From Rickettsiaceae bacterium (GTDB lineage Bacteria > Pseudomonadota > Alphaproteobacteria > Rickettsiales > Rickettsiaceae), in contig JAIOYM010000056.1 of the NCBI GenBank assembly GCA_021741085.1, positions 1 to 6,815 of the forward strand: a stretch of 6,815 nt of DNA. Direction: 5' to 3'. The position numbers and the translations under genes are program-made. This document shows, piece by piece, positions 1-6,760 of this stretch; the first letter of the stretch is position 1, and each line of letters begins with the position of its first letter. Under the pieces are notes generated by a model that saw only the letters and a list, made by a program, of their open reading frames with translations, was not told where the DNA came from and made no database searches.

Positions 1-3000
1 GCATCATAAAAACAACAAAACGAATATTTGTTAACGTTGCACTAAGAAATAGAATTTCTACGGAACAAAAAGAAGAAATAATAAAAACTATTACAATCAT
101 ACTTCAGTATTTTATGGTGGTTGCAAAAGATAATCATTTTATCTTAAATAATTTTAAAGCTTTTAAAGTTTCAGCCAATTCAGATAAAGGCTCTGACAGA
201 ATGGTGAATTTTATAAATGTTATTAGCGATCATAAATTATTCACATTTTTTTCTAGTGTGGAATTCAAAAATGAAGAAATAATAGAAATATTAGGTATAA
301 AAGATTTATTTCCTAAAGATAAGATGCTTGCATTACTTAATTCGCCTTTTGAGGAGGGCCAATATATGCAAGTAGGTCAAATAATAAGTGAGCTTGTGGG
401 TCTTGCTAGACCATATTTTTTGGATTACATAATATTACAAAATATTGATAATAAAACTAATAAAACAATATTTTTTGGTTTATATGACGGTTCCTCCCTA
501 AAAGGAGGATTGAGAAATATTCCAATACTACGCAATAAAATAGATTTGATAGCTAACGACAAAAATCTTGTAGATTATGAGAAGAAAAAGTTAGAACATA
601 TCGTAGAATGTTTACCTAATCATCTTTTAATTAATTTGCCTCAAAGCTACCTTAACAAATTACTTGATTTATGTTTGTCGGTTATGAAGATAAATAAGAT
701 CAAAGTTTTTCTATATAATTCTAGTAACGGTGAAAGTGCCCATATAGTTTTGCTTGCAAATTATTCCAGGCAGCTTTTAGACTTCAAAAAAGTAATAAGG
801 CAATATCTAGAGACTAAATTTCAACAAGAATTGATAGTAAGAGAATCTAAAAATCGTGATTTTGACTATATTAGCATACTTCTCATTAGACCTAGTGATA
901 GCATAACTAAACTGGATTTAAATATTGTTGAGCAAGATTTAAATCGATTAACTGTAAGTTGGGGCGACATTTTTAGGCGGGGTCTGTCAGAAAAATATGA
1001 TAAATCAAATGCTGAAATAATTTTTCAACAATATTATTATGGATTTAACGAAAATTATAGAGCAAAATATAGCGCTACAGAGGCTTTAAAAGATGTAGAA
1101 TATTGTAAAAATATATTAAGTACAGAGAAGAAAATTTTCACCTTAGACTTTATTCCAAATAGAAATTATTATTTGACAATTTATGCTTTAGAAAAAATTA
1201 CATTATCAGAAATCCTACCAATTCTGGATAATTTTGGTTTCAAAACAGCTGATGTGGAATCCATAGAGCTAAATTTTTCACGTAAACTATGGCTACATAA
1301 ATTCCATTTGGCATCTACTAACACAAGCGAAACAGATGAGTTGCTGATAAAAAACAACCTGGAAGAGGCCTTTCAAGACATAGAAGAAGGTAGGCTTGCT
1401 AATGATTCGTTAATCAGATTAATTATTTTAGCTGGGTTAACTTCCAGGCAAGTTACCACAATTAAAGCCTTAACCAGGTATTTACATCAAACCGGCTTTA
1501 GCTACGGTAAAGGCTATGTGCAATTAACTCTTATAAAACACTACGAATATAGTAAATTTTTAGTTGAGTTACTCACACATCAATTTGATCCTTTGAAATT
1601 TAACGCCATTAAGGTGAAAGAATATCAAGATAAGTTACTCAGCTATCTTGATACGGTTAATAGCGCTTCTGAAGATCAAGTTCTTAGAGCTATGTATCAT
1701 TTAATTTCTGCTATATTACGAACCAATATTTTTCAAAAAAGAGATGATAAATTTAAAGAATATATGTCCTTTAAATTTGCTTCGCATAAAATATCTCATT
1801 TGCCAAAGCCTATACCTTATGCTGAAATATATGTTTACAACGACCTTTTTGAGGCTGTGCATTTACGAGGCGACAAGGTTGCCAGAGGCGGTATAAGATG
1901 GTCTGATAGGGGTGAAGATTATCGCGTTGAAGTTCTAGGTTTGATGAAAGCACAAATGCCAAAAAATGCAGTTATAGTACCTACAGGCTCTAAAGGTGGA
2001 TTTGTAGTGAAAACAGACGCCAATAAATATACCAAAGAAGAATATAAAGCCCTAGTGATTAGTTGCTATAAGAATTTCTTGCGTGGACTATTAGACTTAA
2101 CAGATAATATAATAGATGGCAAAGTTGTTCGAGCCAAAGATCTAGTTATTTTAGATTCGGATGATCCTTATTTGGTGGTAGCAGCAGACAAAGGAACGGC
2201 AAGTTTTTCTGATTATGCAAATTCTGTTTCCGAAGAATATGATTTTTGGTTAGGTGATGCCTTTGCTTCTGGTGGTAGTAAAGGTTATGATCACAAAAAA
2301 TTAGCTATTACATCTAAAGGTGCTTGGATTGCAGCTTGCAGACATTTTGCTGATATGAATATCAACATTAACAAAGAACATATTACTGTGGTTGGTATAG
2401 GAGATATGTCGGGTGATGTTTTTGGTAATTTTATGCTTCGCTCCAGAACCCTAAAACTCGTTGCTGCCTTCAATCATTCTCATATTTTTATAGATCCAGA
2501 GCCTAATGCTGAAGAGAGCTATAAAGAGCGTGAACATTTATTTAATTTACCCACTTCCCAGTGGACTGATTATAACACAAAAATTATTTCTACAGGTGGA
2601 GGTATTTTTTCGCGTGCTGCTAAACTTATTCCACTTTCTCCTGAGATAAAGAAATTATTAGACATCAATGATGATCAGCTATCTCCTGATGATCTTATAA
2701 ATGCACTTTTAAAAGCTCCAGTTGATCTTTTAGCTAATGGAGGCATAGGCACTTATATTAAAGCTAGAGAAGAGAGTCACGTAGACATTGGAGATAAAGC
2801 CAATGAAAATTTGCGCTGTAACGGCTGCGAGATTAGAGCTAAGGTAGTAGTAGAAGGCGGTAATATTGGAGTGTCGCAGCTTGGAAGAGTTGAGTATTCA
2901 AGGCAGGGCGGTAAAATCAATACCGACTTCATAGATAATTCCGCTGGTGTAGATTGCTCCGATCACGAAGTGAATATTAAAATAATTTTAAATCTAGCTG

Positions 3001-4268
3001 TAAAAGCTGGAAAAATTACTTTAACCCAACGTGACGAGTTACTTAGTAAAATGAGTAAACAAGTGGAAGAATTAGTATTACAGGATAACTACAAGCAAAC
3101 TACAGCCATCACAATCATGGAAAATTCTAGTAGCTTTAACTTAGAAATGTTTGTACAAAATATCAAATCTTTAGAATCCGCCAATTGGCTTGATAGAAAA
3201 GTAGAGTTTATACCGGATGATAAAAATTTGGCAGATAGGGGAAGAAATGATGAGAAATTAACTCGACCAGAGCTTTCAGTCATTCTGTCTTATAACAAAA
3301 TGTCCTGTAACAAAAGAATTATCGCAAGCGATGTATTGCAGCAAAAATATTTTGAAAGATTTTTGGTAGAATATTTTCCTAATCTTATCCAAGAGCAATT
3401 TAAAGAAATTATTATAGCAGGGCCTTTGAGAAAAGAAATTGTTGCCACTGTAATTACTAATAAATTTATAAATCGTCTGAGTGGTCCTTTGGTAAGCTAC
3501 ATAGAAACATCAACAAATAAACCTATTGATGAAATAATATGCCAATATTTTATTGTAGAAGAGCTTTTTGGCATTGATGAACTTTGGAAAAAGGTAGAAA
3601 AACTAGACGAAAATAAGAACATTACGGCTCAACTACAATTGGAATTATTTAGCGAACTGCTGAAAATTTTAAGACGTGGCACTGTTTGGTTGTTAAAAAA
3701 CAATGCATTTTCTTCCGACATATTGACTACTGTTAATGAATATAAAAATGACGTAGTTACTTTAATGAAAAAGTTGCCAGAAATTTTATTGGGTAGCAAT
3801 AAAGAGCGTTTTGAAAAAAAATTAGCGCATTATTTGGCGAAAGGATTAGAGCAAGAATTTGCCTACACGATGAGTAGCATGGAATTTTTGGTATCAATAT
3901 TTGATATCTTGTCTACAGCAAAAAAGACAGAGGTGGATAAAGCGCATGTAGCAAAAATATATTTTGCTATAGGGGATGAATTATTTATTGACTGGCTAAG
4001 AAGGCAAGCAGATGATGATAAGCGCATCAATAGCTATTGGTTTAATCTATCAAAACAGGTGCTGAAAGACGATTTATACCAAAAACAGCGCTCGCTTTTG
4101 TATAAAATAATATCTGAGTCTCCTGAGCATAATTTGACTACATGGTTGGAAAAAAATCGAGATAATTATGTTATTGTAACAAATTTTGTTAATGTGCTAA
4201 AACAACAGAAAATGCTTGATCTTAACATGGTTGTGGTTGCTAATAAAAAGTTAGAATTATTATTATAG
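1..4268 (+). CDS. NAD-specific glutamate dehydrogenase, large (~180 kDa) class, 5'-truncated by the window edge
   Basis: Catalyses oxidative deamination of L-glutamate to 2-oxoglutarate and ammonia with NAD+ in the cytosol, feeding the TCA cycle. The frame is open from the codon at position 3 to the TAG at 4266-4268, giving 1,421 visible residues. The family is about 1,600 long, so roughly 150-200 N-terminal residues appear to be missing. The ATG at 114 is almost certainly internal: the 37 codons before it are open in frame and resemble the family's N-terminal helical segment (RISTEQKEEIIKTI). Order seen: N-terminal ACT-like regulatory part (to about 1700); catalytic core with GGIRWSDR (1887-1910), then KNAVIVPTGSKGGF (1962-2003) carrying the conserved lysines; nucleotide-binding GIGDMSGDVFGN (2394-2429); LANGGIGTYIK; EGGN and NTDFIDNSAGVDCSDHEVN (around 2850-2980); and a helical C-terminal domain beginning near LTRPELSVILSY. 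No frameshift or missing core motif was seen. The family assignment is firm; allosteric control cannot be read from the sequence. Confidence 0.95.
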   Translation, partial: IIKTTKRIFVNVALRNRISTEQKEEIIKTITIILQYFMVVAKDNHFILNNFKAFKVSANSDKGSDRMVNFINVISDHKLFTFFSSVEFKNEEIIEILGIKDLFPKDKMLALLNSPFEEGQYMQVGQIISELVGLARPYFLDYIILQNIDNKTNKTIFFGLYDGSSLKGGLRNIPILRNKIDLIANDKNLVDYEKKKLEHIVECLPNHLLINLPQSYLNKLLDLCLSVMKINKIKVFLYNSSNGESAHIVLLANYSRQLLDFKKVIRQYLETKFQQELIVRESKNRDFDYISILLIRPSDSITKLDLNIVEQDLNRLTVSWGDIFRRGLSEKYDKSNAEIIFQQYYYGFNENYRAKYSATEALKDVEYCKNILSTEKKIFTLDFIPNRNYYLTIYALEKITLSEILPILDNFGFKTADVESIELNFSRKLWLHKFHLASTNTSETDELLIKNNLEEAFQDIEEGRLANDSLIRLIILAGLTSRQVTTIKALTRYLHQTGFSYGKGYVQLTLIKHYEYSKFLVELLTHQFDPLKFNAIKVKEYQDKLLSYLDTVNSASEDQVLRAMYHLISAILRTNIFQKRDDKFKEYMSFKFASHKISHLPKPIPYAEIYVYNDLFEAVHLRGDKVARGGIRWSDRGEDYRVEVLGLMKAQMPKNAVIVPTGSKGGFVVKTDANKYTKEEYKALVISCYKNFLRGLLDLTDNIIDGKVVRAKDLVILDSDDPYLVVAADKGTASFSDYANSVSEEYDFWLGDAFASGGSKGYDHKKLAITSKGAWIAACRHFADMNININKEHITVVGIGDMSGDVFGNFMLRSRTLKLVAAFNHSHIFIDPEPNAEESYKEREHLFNLPTSQWTDYNTKIISTGGGIFSRAAKLIPLSPEIKKLLDINDDQLSPDDLINALLKAPVDLLANGGIGTYIKAREESHVDIGDKANENLRCNGCEIRAKVVVEGGNIGVSQLGRVEYSRQGGKINTDFIDNSAGVDCSDHEVNIKIILNLAVKAGKITLTQRDELLSKMSKQVEELVLQDNYKQTTAITIMENSSSFNLEMFVQNIKSLESANWLDRKVEFIPDDKNLADRGRNDEKLTRPELSVILSYNKMSCNKRIIASDVLQQKYFERFLVEYFPNLIQEQFKEIIIAGPLRKEIVATVITNKFINRLSGPLVSYIETSTNKPIDEIICQYFIVEELFGIDELWKKVEKLDENKNITAQLQLELFSELLKILRRGTVWLLKNNAFSSDILTTVNEYKNDVVTLMKKLPEILLGSNKERFEKKLAHYLAKGLEQEFAYTMSSMEFLVSIFDILSTAKKTEVDKAHVAKIYFAIGDELFIDWLRRQADDDKRINSYWFNLSKQVLKDDLYQKQRSLLYKIISESPEHNLTTWLEKNRDNYVIVTNFVNVLKQQKMLDLNMVVVANKKLELLL

Positions 4269-4280
4269 AGTTAGCGAAAT

Positions 4281-4335
4281 CAAAAAAGCTTAGCGGTTTT
4301 TAAATGTGAGTTACACTTGCTGTAATAAACCGCTA
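4281..4335 (-). terminator. Rho-independent terminator for the DUF2177 gene, in the convergent gap
   Basis: A perfect 9-bp inverted repeat pairs tagcggttt (4291-4299) with aaaccgcta (4327-4335) around a 27-nt loop. Read on the minus strand, the stem is followed by agc and six T residues (the A run at 4282-4287), which is the expected layout for transcripts ending after the stop at 4347. On the plus strand no clean T-tract follows the stem, so termination of the glutamate dehydrogenase transcript here would be less efficient. Two palindromic aagctt hexamers (4286-4291 and 4342-4347) flank the stem and could extend it with a bulge. The long loop lowers confidence a little. Confidence 0.65.
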
Positions 4336-4346
4336 GACTTGAAGCT

Positions 4347-4754
4347 TTACTTTAAAACAGAGAGTAATATTTTGTAAGTAGCAGTACTCACTAAAGATGT
4401 AACAAAAGCTCCCCACAACATATCGACTATAGTAACTATTACAGGCCAATCCTTTATTGTGGCTTGGTTTGTTAAATCGTAAGCCCCGTAAGCCATTAAA
4501 CCCAACATAAATCCCGAAAGTAAAACTTGTACAGTTGGAACTGCGTTTTGCAAGCTTGGTAAAATTAATATATATGCCATTCCAAAAGTATACATAGTAT
4601 AAAATAATACCGCCGGTGCATAGCTAAAATCTGGCGCAAATATATGCCCTAAATATGCTCTATAAAACCTCGAACCCATTATATTAAGCCAAACAAAATC
4701 TATAGCAACAAGTAATAAAAGTGCTAAAATCCATGCGTATATAAGATGTTTCAT
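4347..4754 (-). CDS. DUF2177 family inner-membrane protein
   Basis: A 135-residue, very hydrophobic protein matching the DUF2177 family by its pattern; the family has no established function. Four membrane segments can be read: about 3-25 (with D19 and W22 of the family's D-x-x-W-L signature), 46-66, 73-93 and 104-128. Other recognisable elements are F-Y-R-A-Y-L-G at 30-36, Y-G-A-Y-D-L-T-N at 89-96, K-D-W-P at 101-104 and D-x-x-W-G at 111-115. The acidic and tryptophan residues inside or beside helices are the conserved family features and suggest a transport or scaffold role, but that is inference. The start is well supported: aaggag (4762-4767 on the plus strand as ctcctt) lies 7 nt before the ATG, the best ribosome binding site in the window. 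It converges on glutamate dehydrogenase and lies 78 bp downstream of mntA, apparently as its own transcription unit. Confidence 0.88.
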   Translation of the reverse strand: MKHLIYAWILALLLLVAIDFVWLNIMGSRFYRAYLGHIFAPDFSYAPAVLFYTMYTFGMAYILILPSLQNAVPTVQVLLSGFMLGLMAYGAYDLTNQATIKDWPVIVTIVDMLWGAFVTSLVSTATYKILLSVLK

Positions 4755-4761
4755 TATGCTG

Positions 4762-4786
4762 CTCCTTAAAAATTATTATAATTATA
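4762..4786 (-). promoter_or_regulatory. Ribosome binding site and possible -10 boxes for the DUF2177 gene
   Basis: On the minus strand a full AAGGAG Shine-Dalgarno (4762-4767) precedes the ATG at 4754 by 7 nt. Just upstream are two adjacent perfect TATAAT hexamers (4781-4786 and 4775-4780). Either could serve as a -10 box and would give a leader of only about 15-25 nt. No good -35 hexamer lies at the right distance, and in such A+T-rich DNA TATAAT arises often by chance. The ribosome site is solid; the promoter is tentative. Confidence 0.45.
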
Positions 4787-4791
4787 TAGAA

Positions 4792-4820
4792 AACTAGCAC
4801 TAAAAAGATTAGTACTAGTT
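4792..4820 (-). terminator. Hairpin after mntA, possible weak terminator of the hepT-mntA unit
   Basis: A 10-bp inverted repeat pairs aactagcact (4792-4801) with agtactagtt (4811-4820) around a 9-nt loop. The single imperfect position is a C/A mismatch on the plus strand but a G-U wobble in minus-strand RNA, so the fold is better in that direction. It lies 12 bp past the mntA stop and is followed on the minus strand by ttctatata, a poor T-tract. It may end the toxin-antitoxin transcript, or it may belong to the leader or operator of the DUF2177 gene downstream. Confidence 0.4.
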
Positions 4821-4832
4821 GAAATCAAGTAC

Positions 4833-5141
4833 TTATATTCTAGACATTCTAGAAGAATTTTGCAAACATAGGTAATTTTTGCCAATAGTTTTCTTAAAAT
4901 CCTCATCGCATTGATTATAATTTACTAAGTCTACTTTATAAGGTAGGTCTGATTCTTCAAATTCCTCCTCTAACTTTATTATCTCTCCTGTAGGTATATT
5001 ATCAAAATAAAGCAGATCCAAATCAGATAATTTTTTTACTTTTGCTGTTATTCTAGACCCAAATACAAAAAAGCTATAATCGTATTTCTTAAGGATATTA
5101 TTTACGATGACTAAATGTTTTTCTTCAATATTTAAAATCAT
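4833..5141 (-). CDS. mntA: MNT-domain nucleotidyltransferase, antitoxin of a HepT/MntA module
   Basis: A 102-residue minimal nucleotidyltransferase. Visible motif: G28-S29, ten residues, D40-L-D42, that is G-S-X10-D-X-D, the nucleotide- and metal-binding signature of the polymerase-beta-like fold. A third acidic residue is likely D71 in K-V-D-L-V. In studied HepT/MntA pairs, MntA transfers AMP from ATP to a tyrosine next to the HepT active site and so silences the toxin; that activity is known for the family and inferred here. All three predicted acidic residues are present, so the enzyme looks active. The ATG overlaps the hepT stop by four bases (ATGA, 5138-5141), implying translational coupling; only a weak aggt precedes it. 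The last ten residues (after L-C-L) look like a dispensable tail. It could equally be annotated as HI0073-type nucleotidyltransferase. Confidence 0.88.
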   Translation of the reverse strand: MILNIEEKHLVIVNNILKKYDYSFFVFGSRITAKVKKLSDLDLLYFDNIPTGEIIKLEEEFEESDLPYKVDLVNYNQCDEDFKKTIGKNYLCLQNSSRMSRI

Positions 5142-5521
5142 AATTTTATACCTATGTTAATAAGAAATTTTTTGATTTCAGAAGAAAATTCTGCGCAAAC
5201 AGAAAGCACTTGCTCCGCTTCTATTTGATTATAGGTATGAACCGTCATATTTCTTTTCTTTAAAAAATCAAACCACAATTCTGGATCGCTTATAAAACCT
5301 TCTAACGCAGCCATTCTGAAAGTCTCTCTGGGGGAATTAGCAATTTTACCACGTCCTTCCAATAATCTTTTCATGATTTTCCATGTTAATTCAAAACAAT
5401 ATTCAAATGCTTGTATGGTGCCAGCTTTTTCCTGTTCGGTTTTGGTATTAATTCTAAAGCTCTCAAACTTCTCAAAAGCTTTAAGCAATGGCGATATATT
5501 TACATCCTCTATTATTTGCAT
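5138..5521 (-). CDS. hepT: HEPN-domain protein (HI0074/HepT type), toxin partner of MntA
   Basis: A 127-residue all-helical protein of the HI0074 'nucleotidyltransferase substrate-binding' family, now grouped with HEPN toxins. The start of helix 2 carries F-E-Y-C-F-E-L-T-W-K (39-48), a strong family signature, followed by S-P-R-E-T-F-R-M-A (63-71). The active-site motif is R90-N-M-T-V-H95-T-Y97, which fits R-X4-H-X-Y exactly. In this family R and H form the RNase centre of a homodimer and the tyrosine is the residue AMPylated by MntA. RNA cleavage and growth arrest are inferred from the family. It is the first gene of a two-gene minus-strand unit, toxin upstream of antitoxin. An in-frame stop nine codons upstream and the lack of another start fix the ATG at 5521. 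No clear Shine-Dalgarno is seen, so basal translation may be low. Confidence 0.9.
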   Translation of the reverse strand: MQIIEDVNISPLLKAFEKFESFRINTKTEQEKAGTIQAFEYCFELTWKIMKRLLEGRGKIANSPRETFRMAALEGFISDPELWFDFLKKRNMTVHTYNQIEAEQVLSVCAEFSSEIKKFLINIGIKL

Positions 5522-5565
5522 AAATGTATTTCTGTAATTAAGTTAGCTAAATTTTTAAATTTTAA

Positions 5566-5574
5566 TGCTAGAAT
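5566..5574 (+). promoter_or_regulatory. Possible extended -10 promoter for the aldolase-like gene
   Basis: In the 84-bp gap between the divergent hepT and aldolase-like genes, tgctagaat reads as an extended -10 element (TGn followed by TAGAAT). It lies about 30 nt before the ATG at 5606, so the leader would be about 25 nt. No convincing -35 hexamer lies 16-18 bp upstream, as is common for extended -10 promoters. The gap is very A+T-rich and must also hold the hepT promoter; on the minus strand only weak candidates such as TAAAAT (5559-5564) are visible. Confidence 0.3.
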
Positions 5575-5605
5575 TATCTCTATTAGTAATAATAAGACAT
5601 ATTAT

Positions 5606-6349
5606 ATGTATCAGCAAGCTAGCAATATCAAAGAAGACTTAGCCTTGGCATATCGGATACTTAGTTATTTGAATCTTGACGATCACACCTATACTCATCT
5701 GTCTGCAAGATCTGATAATGGTTTCTATATATATCCTTTCGGGTTGCTTTTTTCACAAGTTACTGCAGATAACCTGCTCGAAGTTACATTAGATGGGAAA
5801 GTAATACATGGCTCTGAATATCAATATAATACAACAGGCTATATTATTCACGGAGAGATTTATAAACAGCGACCAGATATTAATGCCGTATTTCATTTGC
5901 ATACACCTGAAATGGTTGCTGTTTCGAGTTACAAAAATGGCCTTATAGCTTCAAGTCAATGGGCCTTGCACTTTTATGAAAAAATTGCTTATCACGATTA
6001 TGATTCTTTGGCCCTAAATGCTAATCAAGGTAAAAAAATTGCTGATGATTTAAAAGATTATTTTATAATGCTCATGCGTAACCATGGTTCTGTTACTTGC
6101 GGACGTACAATTGCCGAAGCTATGTTCTATACATACCACCTGCAGCAAGCATGTAAAACGCAAATTCTAACTTTGAGTATGGCGCAAAATATTGATGATA
6201 TAATTATGCCTAGCGAAAAAACATGTCGGAATAGTGTGAAAGATCTGCTTTCTTTTGAAAAAAATTTGGGTCAGAGAGATTGGAACGCTTGGATTAAATT
6301 ATTAGAGTCTGAAAAAAGTTGTGATTGTGAGCGTGTAAAACTAGTTTGA
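5606..6349 (+). CDS. Class II aldolase/adducin-family protein
   Basis: A 247-residue protein with the class II aldolase/adducin fold, which binds a divalent metal; substrate unknown. Numbered from the ATG at 5606: T-H-L-S-A-R (30-35) near the N-terminus; N-T-T-G-Y-I-I-H (75-82); the metal-site H97-L-H99 in R-P-D-I-N-A-V-F-H-L-H-T-P; R-N-H-G-S-V-T-C-G (158-166); and Y-H178-L-Q-Q-A-C-K, which should give the third histidine ligand. By eye, the catalytic glutamate of fuculose-1-phosphate aldolase falls on G78. That is usual in the adducin-like bacterial subfamily, so aldol cleavage should not be assumed. The frame is open back to an ATG at 5411, but that start would run antisense through hepT and add 65 residues with no family match, so 5606 is preferred; only a weak taaga precedes it. 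The C-terminus ends in a short cysteine-containing tail (S-C-D-C-E). It is transcribed alone, divergent from hepT. Confidence 0.88.
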   Translation: MYQQASNIKEDLALAYRILSYLNLDDHTYTHLSARSDNGFYIYPFGLLFSQVTADNLLEVTLDGKVIHGSEYQYNTTGYIIHGEIYKQRPDINAVFHLHTPEMVAVSSYKNGLIASSQWALHFYEKIAYHDYDSLALNANQGKKIADDLKDYFIMLMRNHGSVTCGRTIAEAMFYTYHLQQACKTQILTLSMAQNIDDIIMPSEKTCRNSVKDLLSFEKNLGQRDWNAWIKLLESEKSCDCERVKLV

Positions 6350-6378
6350 TGATTTAGCTTATTTTAATAATATGGTAG

Positions 6379-6417
6379 CTTCATTGCGAAGGAACGTAGT
6401 GACTCATGAGCATGAAG
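6379..6417 (+). repeat. Diverged palindromic repeat, copy A
   Basis: Starts with tcattgcgaag, matching the left half of copies B and C, but its right half differs. Where the others have gtggcaatcca, this copy has gcatgaag (6410-6417). That segment still pairs with cttcattgc (6379-6387), with one bulged T, around a 22-nt interior. Being about 30 bp past the aldolase stop, it could act in 3'-end stability, but there is no T-tract. Confidence 0.5.
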
Positions 6418-6556
6418 AAAAAATAACTCTTTTACATGTATATTCAACTAAAGGTTGGGCGCGTAAGAATGAAGAAATTAAATAGGGAGTGGTAAATTTG
6501 TGGGGAGATAGGCGATGAATTTGTTGGGATGAGGGGTCTGTTAACAATGCTATAAA
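6418..6556. other. Non-coding stretch with strong G/C strand skew
   Basis: No credible gene is present between repeat copies A and B. The plus strand from about 6464 to 6540 is rich in G and nearly free of C. It holds runs ggg (6485-6487), gggg (6502-6505), ggg (6526-6528) and gggg (6533-6536), with a further ggg at 6457-6459. A 64-codon open frame on the minus strand (6404-6598) crosses this stretch and runs into repeat copy B; it has no recognisable domain and may be chance or the relic of a lost gene. Confidence 0.4.
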
Positions 6557-6580
6557 ATCCCCTAGCGGTAACGTAGAAGC

Positions 6581-6612
6581 GTCATTGCGAGCTTGCAAAG
6601 CGTGGCAATCCA
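6581..6612 (+). repeat. Palindromic repeat core, copy B
   Basis: Core runs from gtc to cca. Outer arms attgc (6584-6588) and gcaat (6605-6609) pair perfectly. Inside, the flanking gag and gtg leave G-G mismatches around an A-T pair. An inner stem gctt/aagc closes a 3-base loop. The 'tcattgcgag ... gtggcaatcca' theme is one I associate with intergenic repeats of Rickettsia-like genomes; the family name cannot be confirmed here. Confidence 0.7.
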
Positions 6613-6676
6613 GGACAACCGACTCTTCTATACAAATACAAAAAGCAGCAACATCCCCTAGCGGTAACGCAGAAGA

Positions 6677-6711
6677 GTCATTGCGAGAAGCGTTAGCGCC
6701 GTGGCAATCCA
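6677..6711 (+). repeat. Palindromic repeat core, copy C
   Basis: Same outer arms as copy B: attgc (6680-6684) and gcaat (6704-6708), with the same gtc, gag, gtg and cca flanks. The centre is different (aagcgttagcgcc), with a gcg/cgc mini-stem around tta. Second member of the 96-bp tandem pair. Confidence 0.7.
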
Positions 6712-6760
6712 GGATAAATGACTCCTTATATACATATTTAAGAAGAAAGAAGTTAATAAC

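Larger units (their letters stand above)
6557..6738 (+). repeat. Tandem direct repeat of about 96 bp, two copies
   Basis: The 17-mer atcccctagcggtaacg occurs at 6557-6573 and again, identical, at 6653-6669, a period of 96 bp. Homology continues through gtcattgcgag, the hairpin centre, gtggcaatccagga and a following gactc-cttatataca-like segment, so each unit carries a shared leader, one hairpin and a shared tail. The hairpin centres differ (see copies B and C), while the leader and flanks are nearly identical. This points to duplication of a whole unit followed by change in the loop, or to two insertions of the same element. Confidence 0.75.

Noticed and set aside
2291..2473. Minus-strand open frame of 60 codons inside glutamate dehydrogenase
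   Set aside because: Antisense to the highly conserved nucleotide-binding core; a shadow of that coding constraint.
3089..3283. Minus-strand open frame of 64 codons inside glutamate dehydrogenase
   Set aside because: Antisense to the C-terminal domain, with no recognisable product or ribosome site.
6404..6598. A 64-codon minus-strand open frame
   Set aside because: It starts inside repeat copy B and crosses the G/C-skewed patch; no domain or start signal is seen. It is mentioned only as a possible relic.
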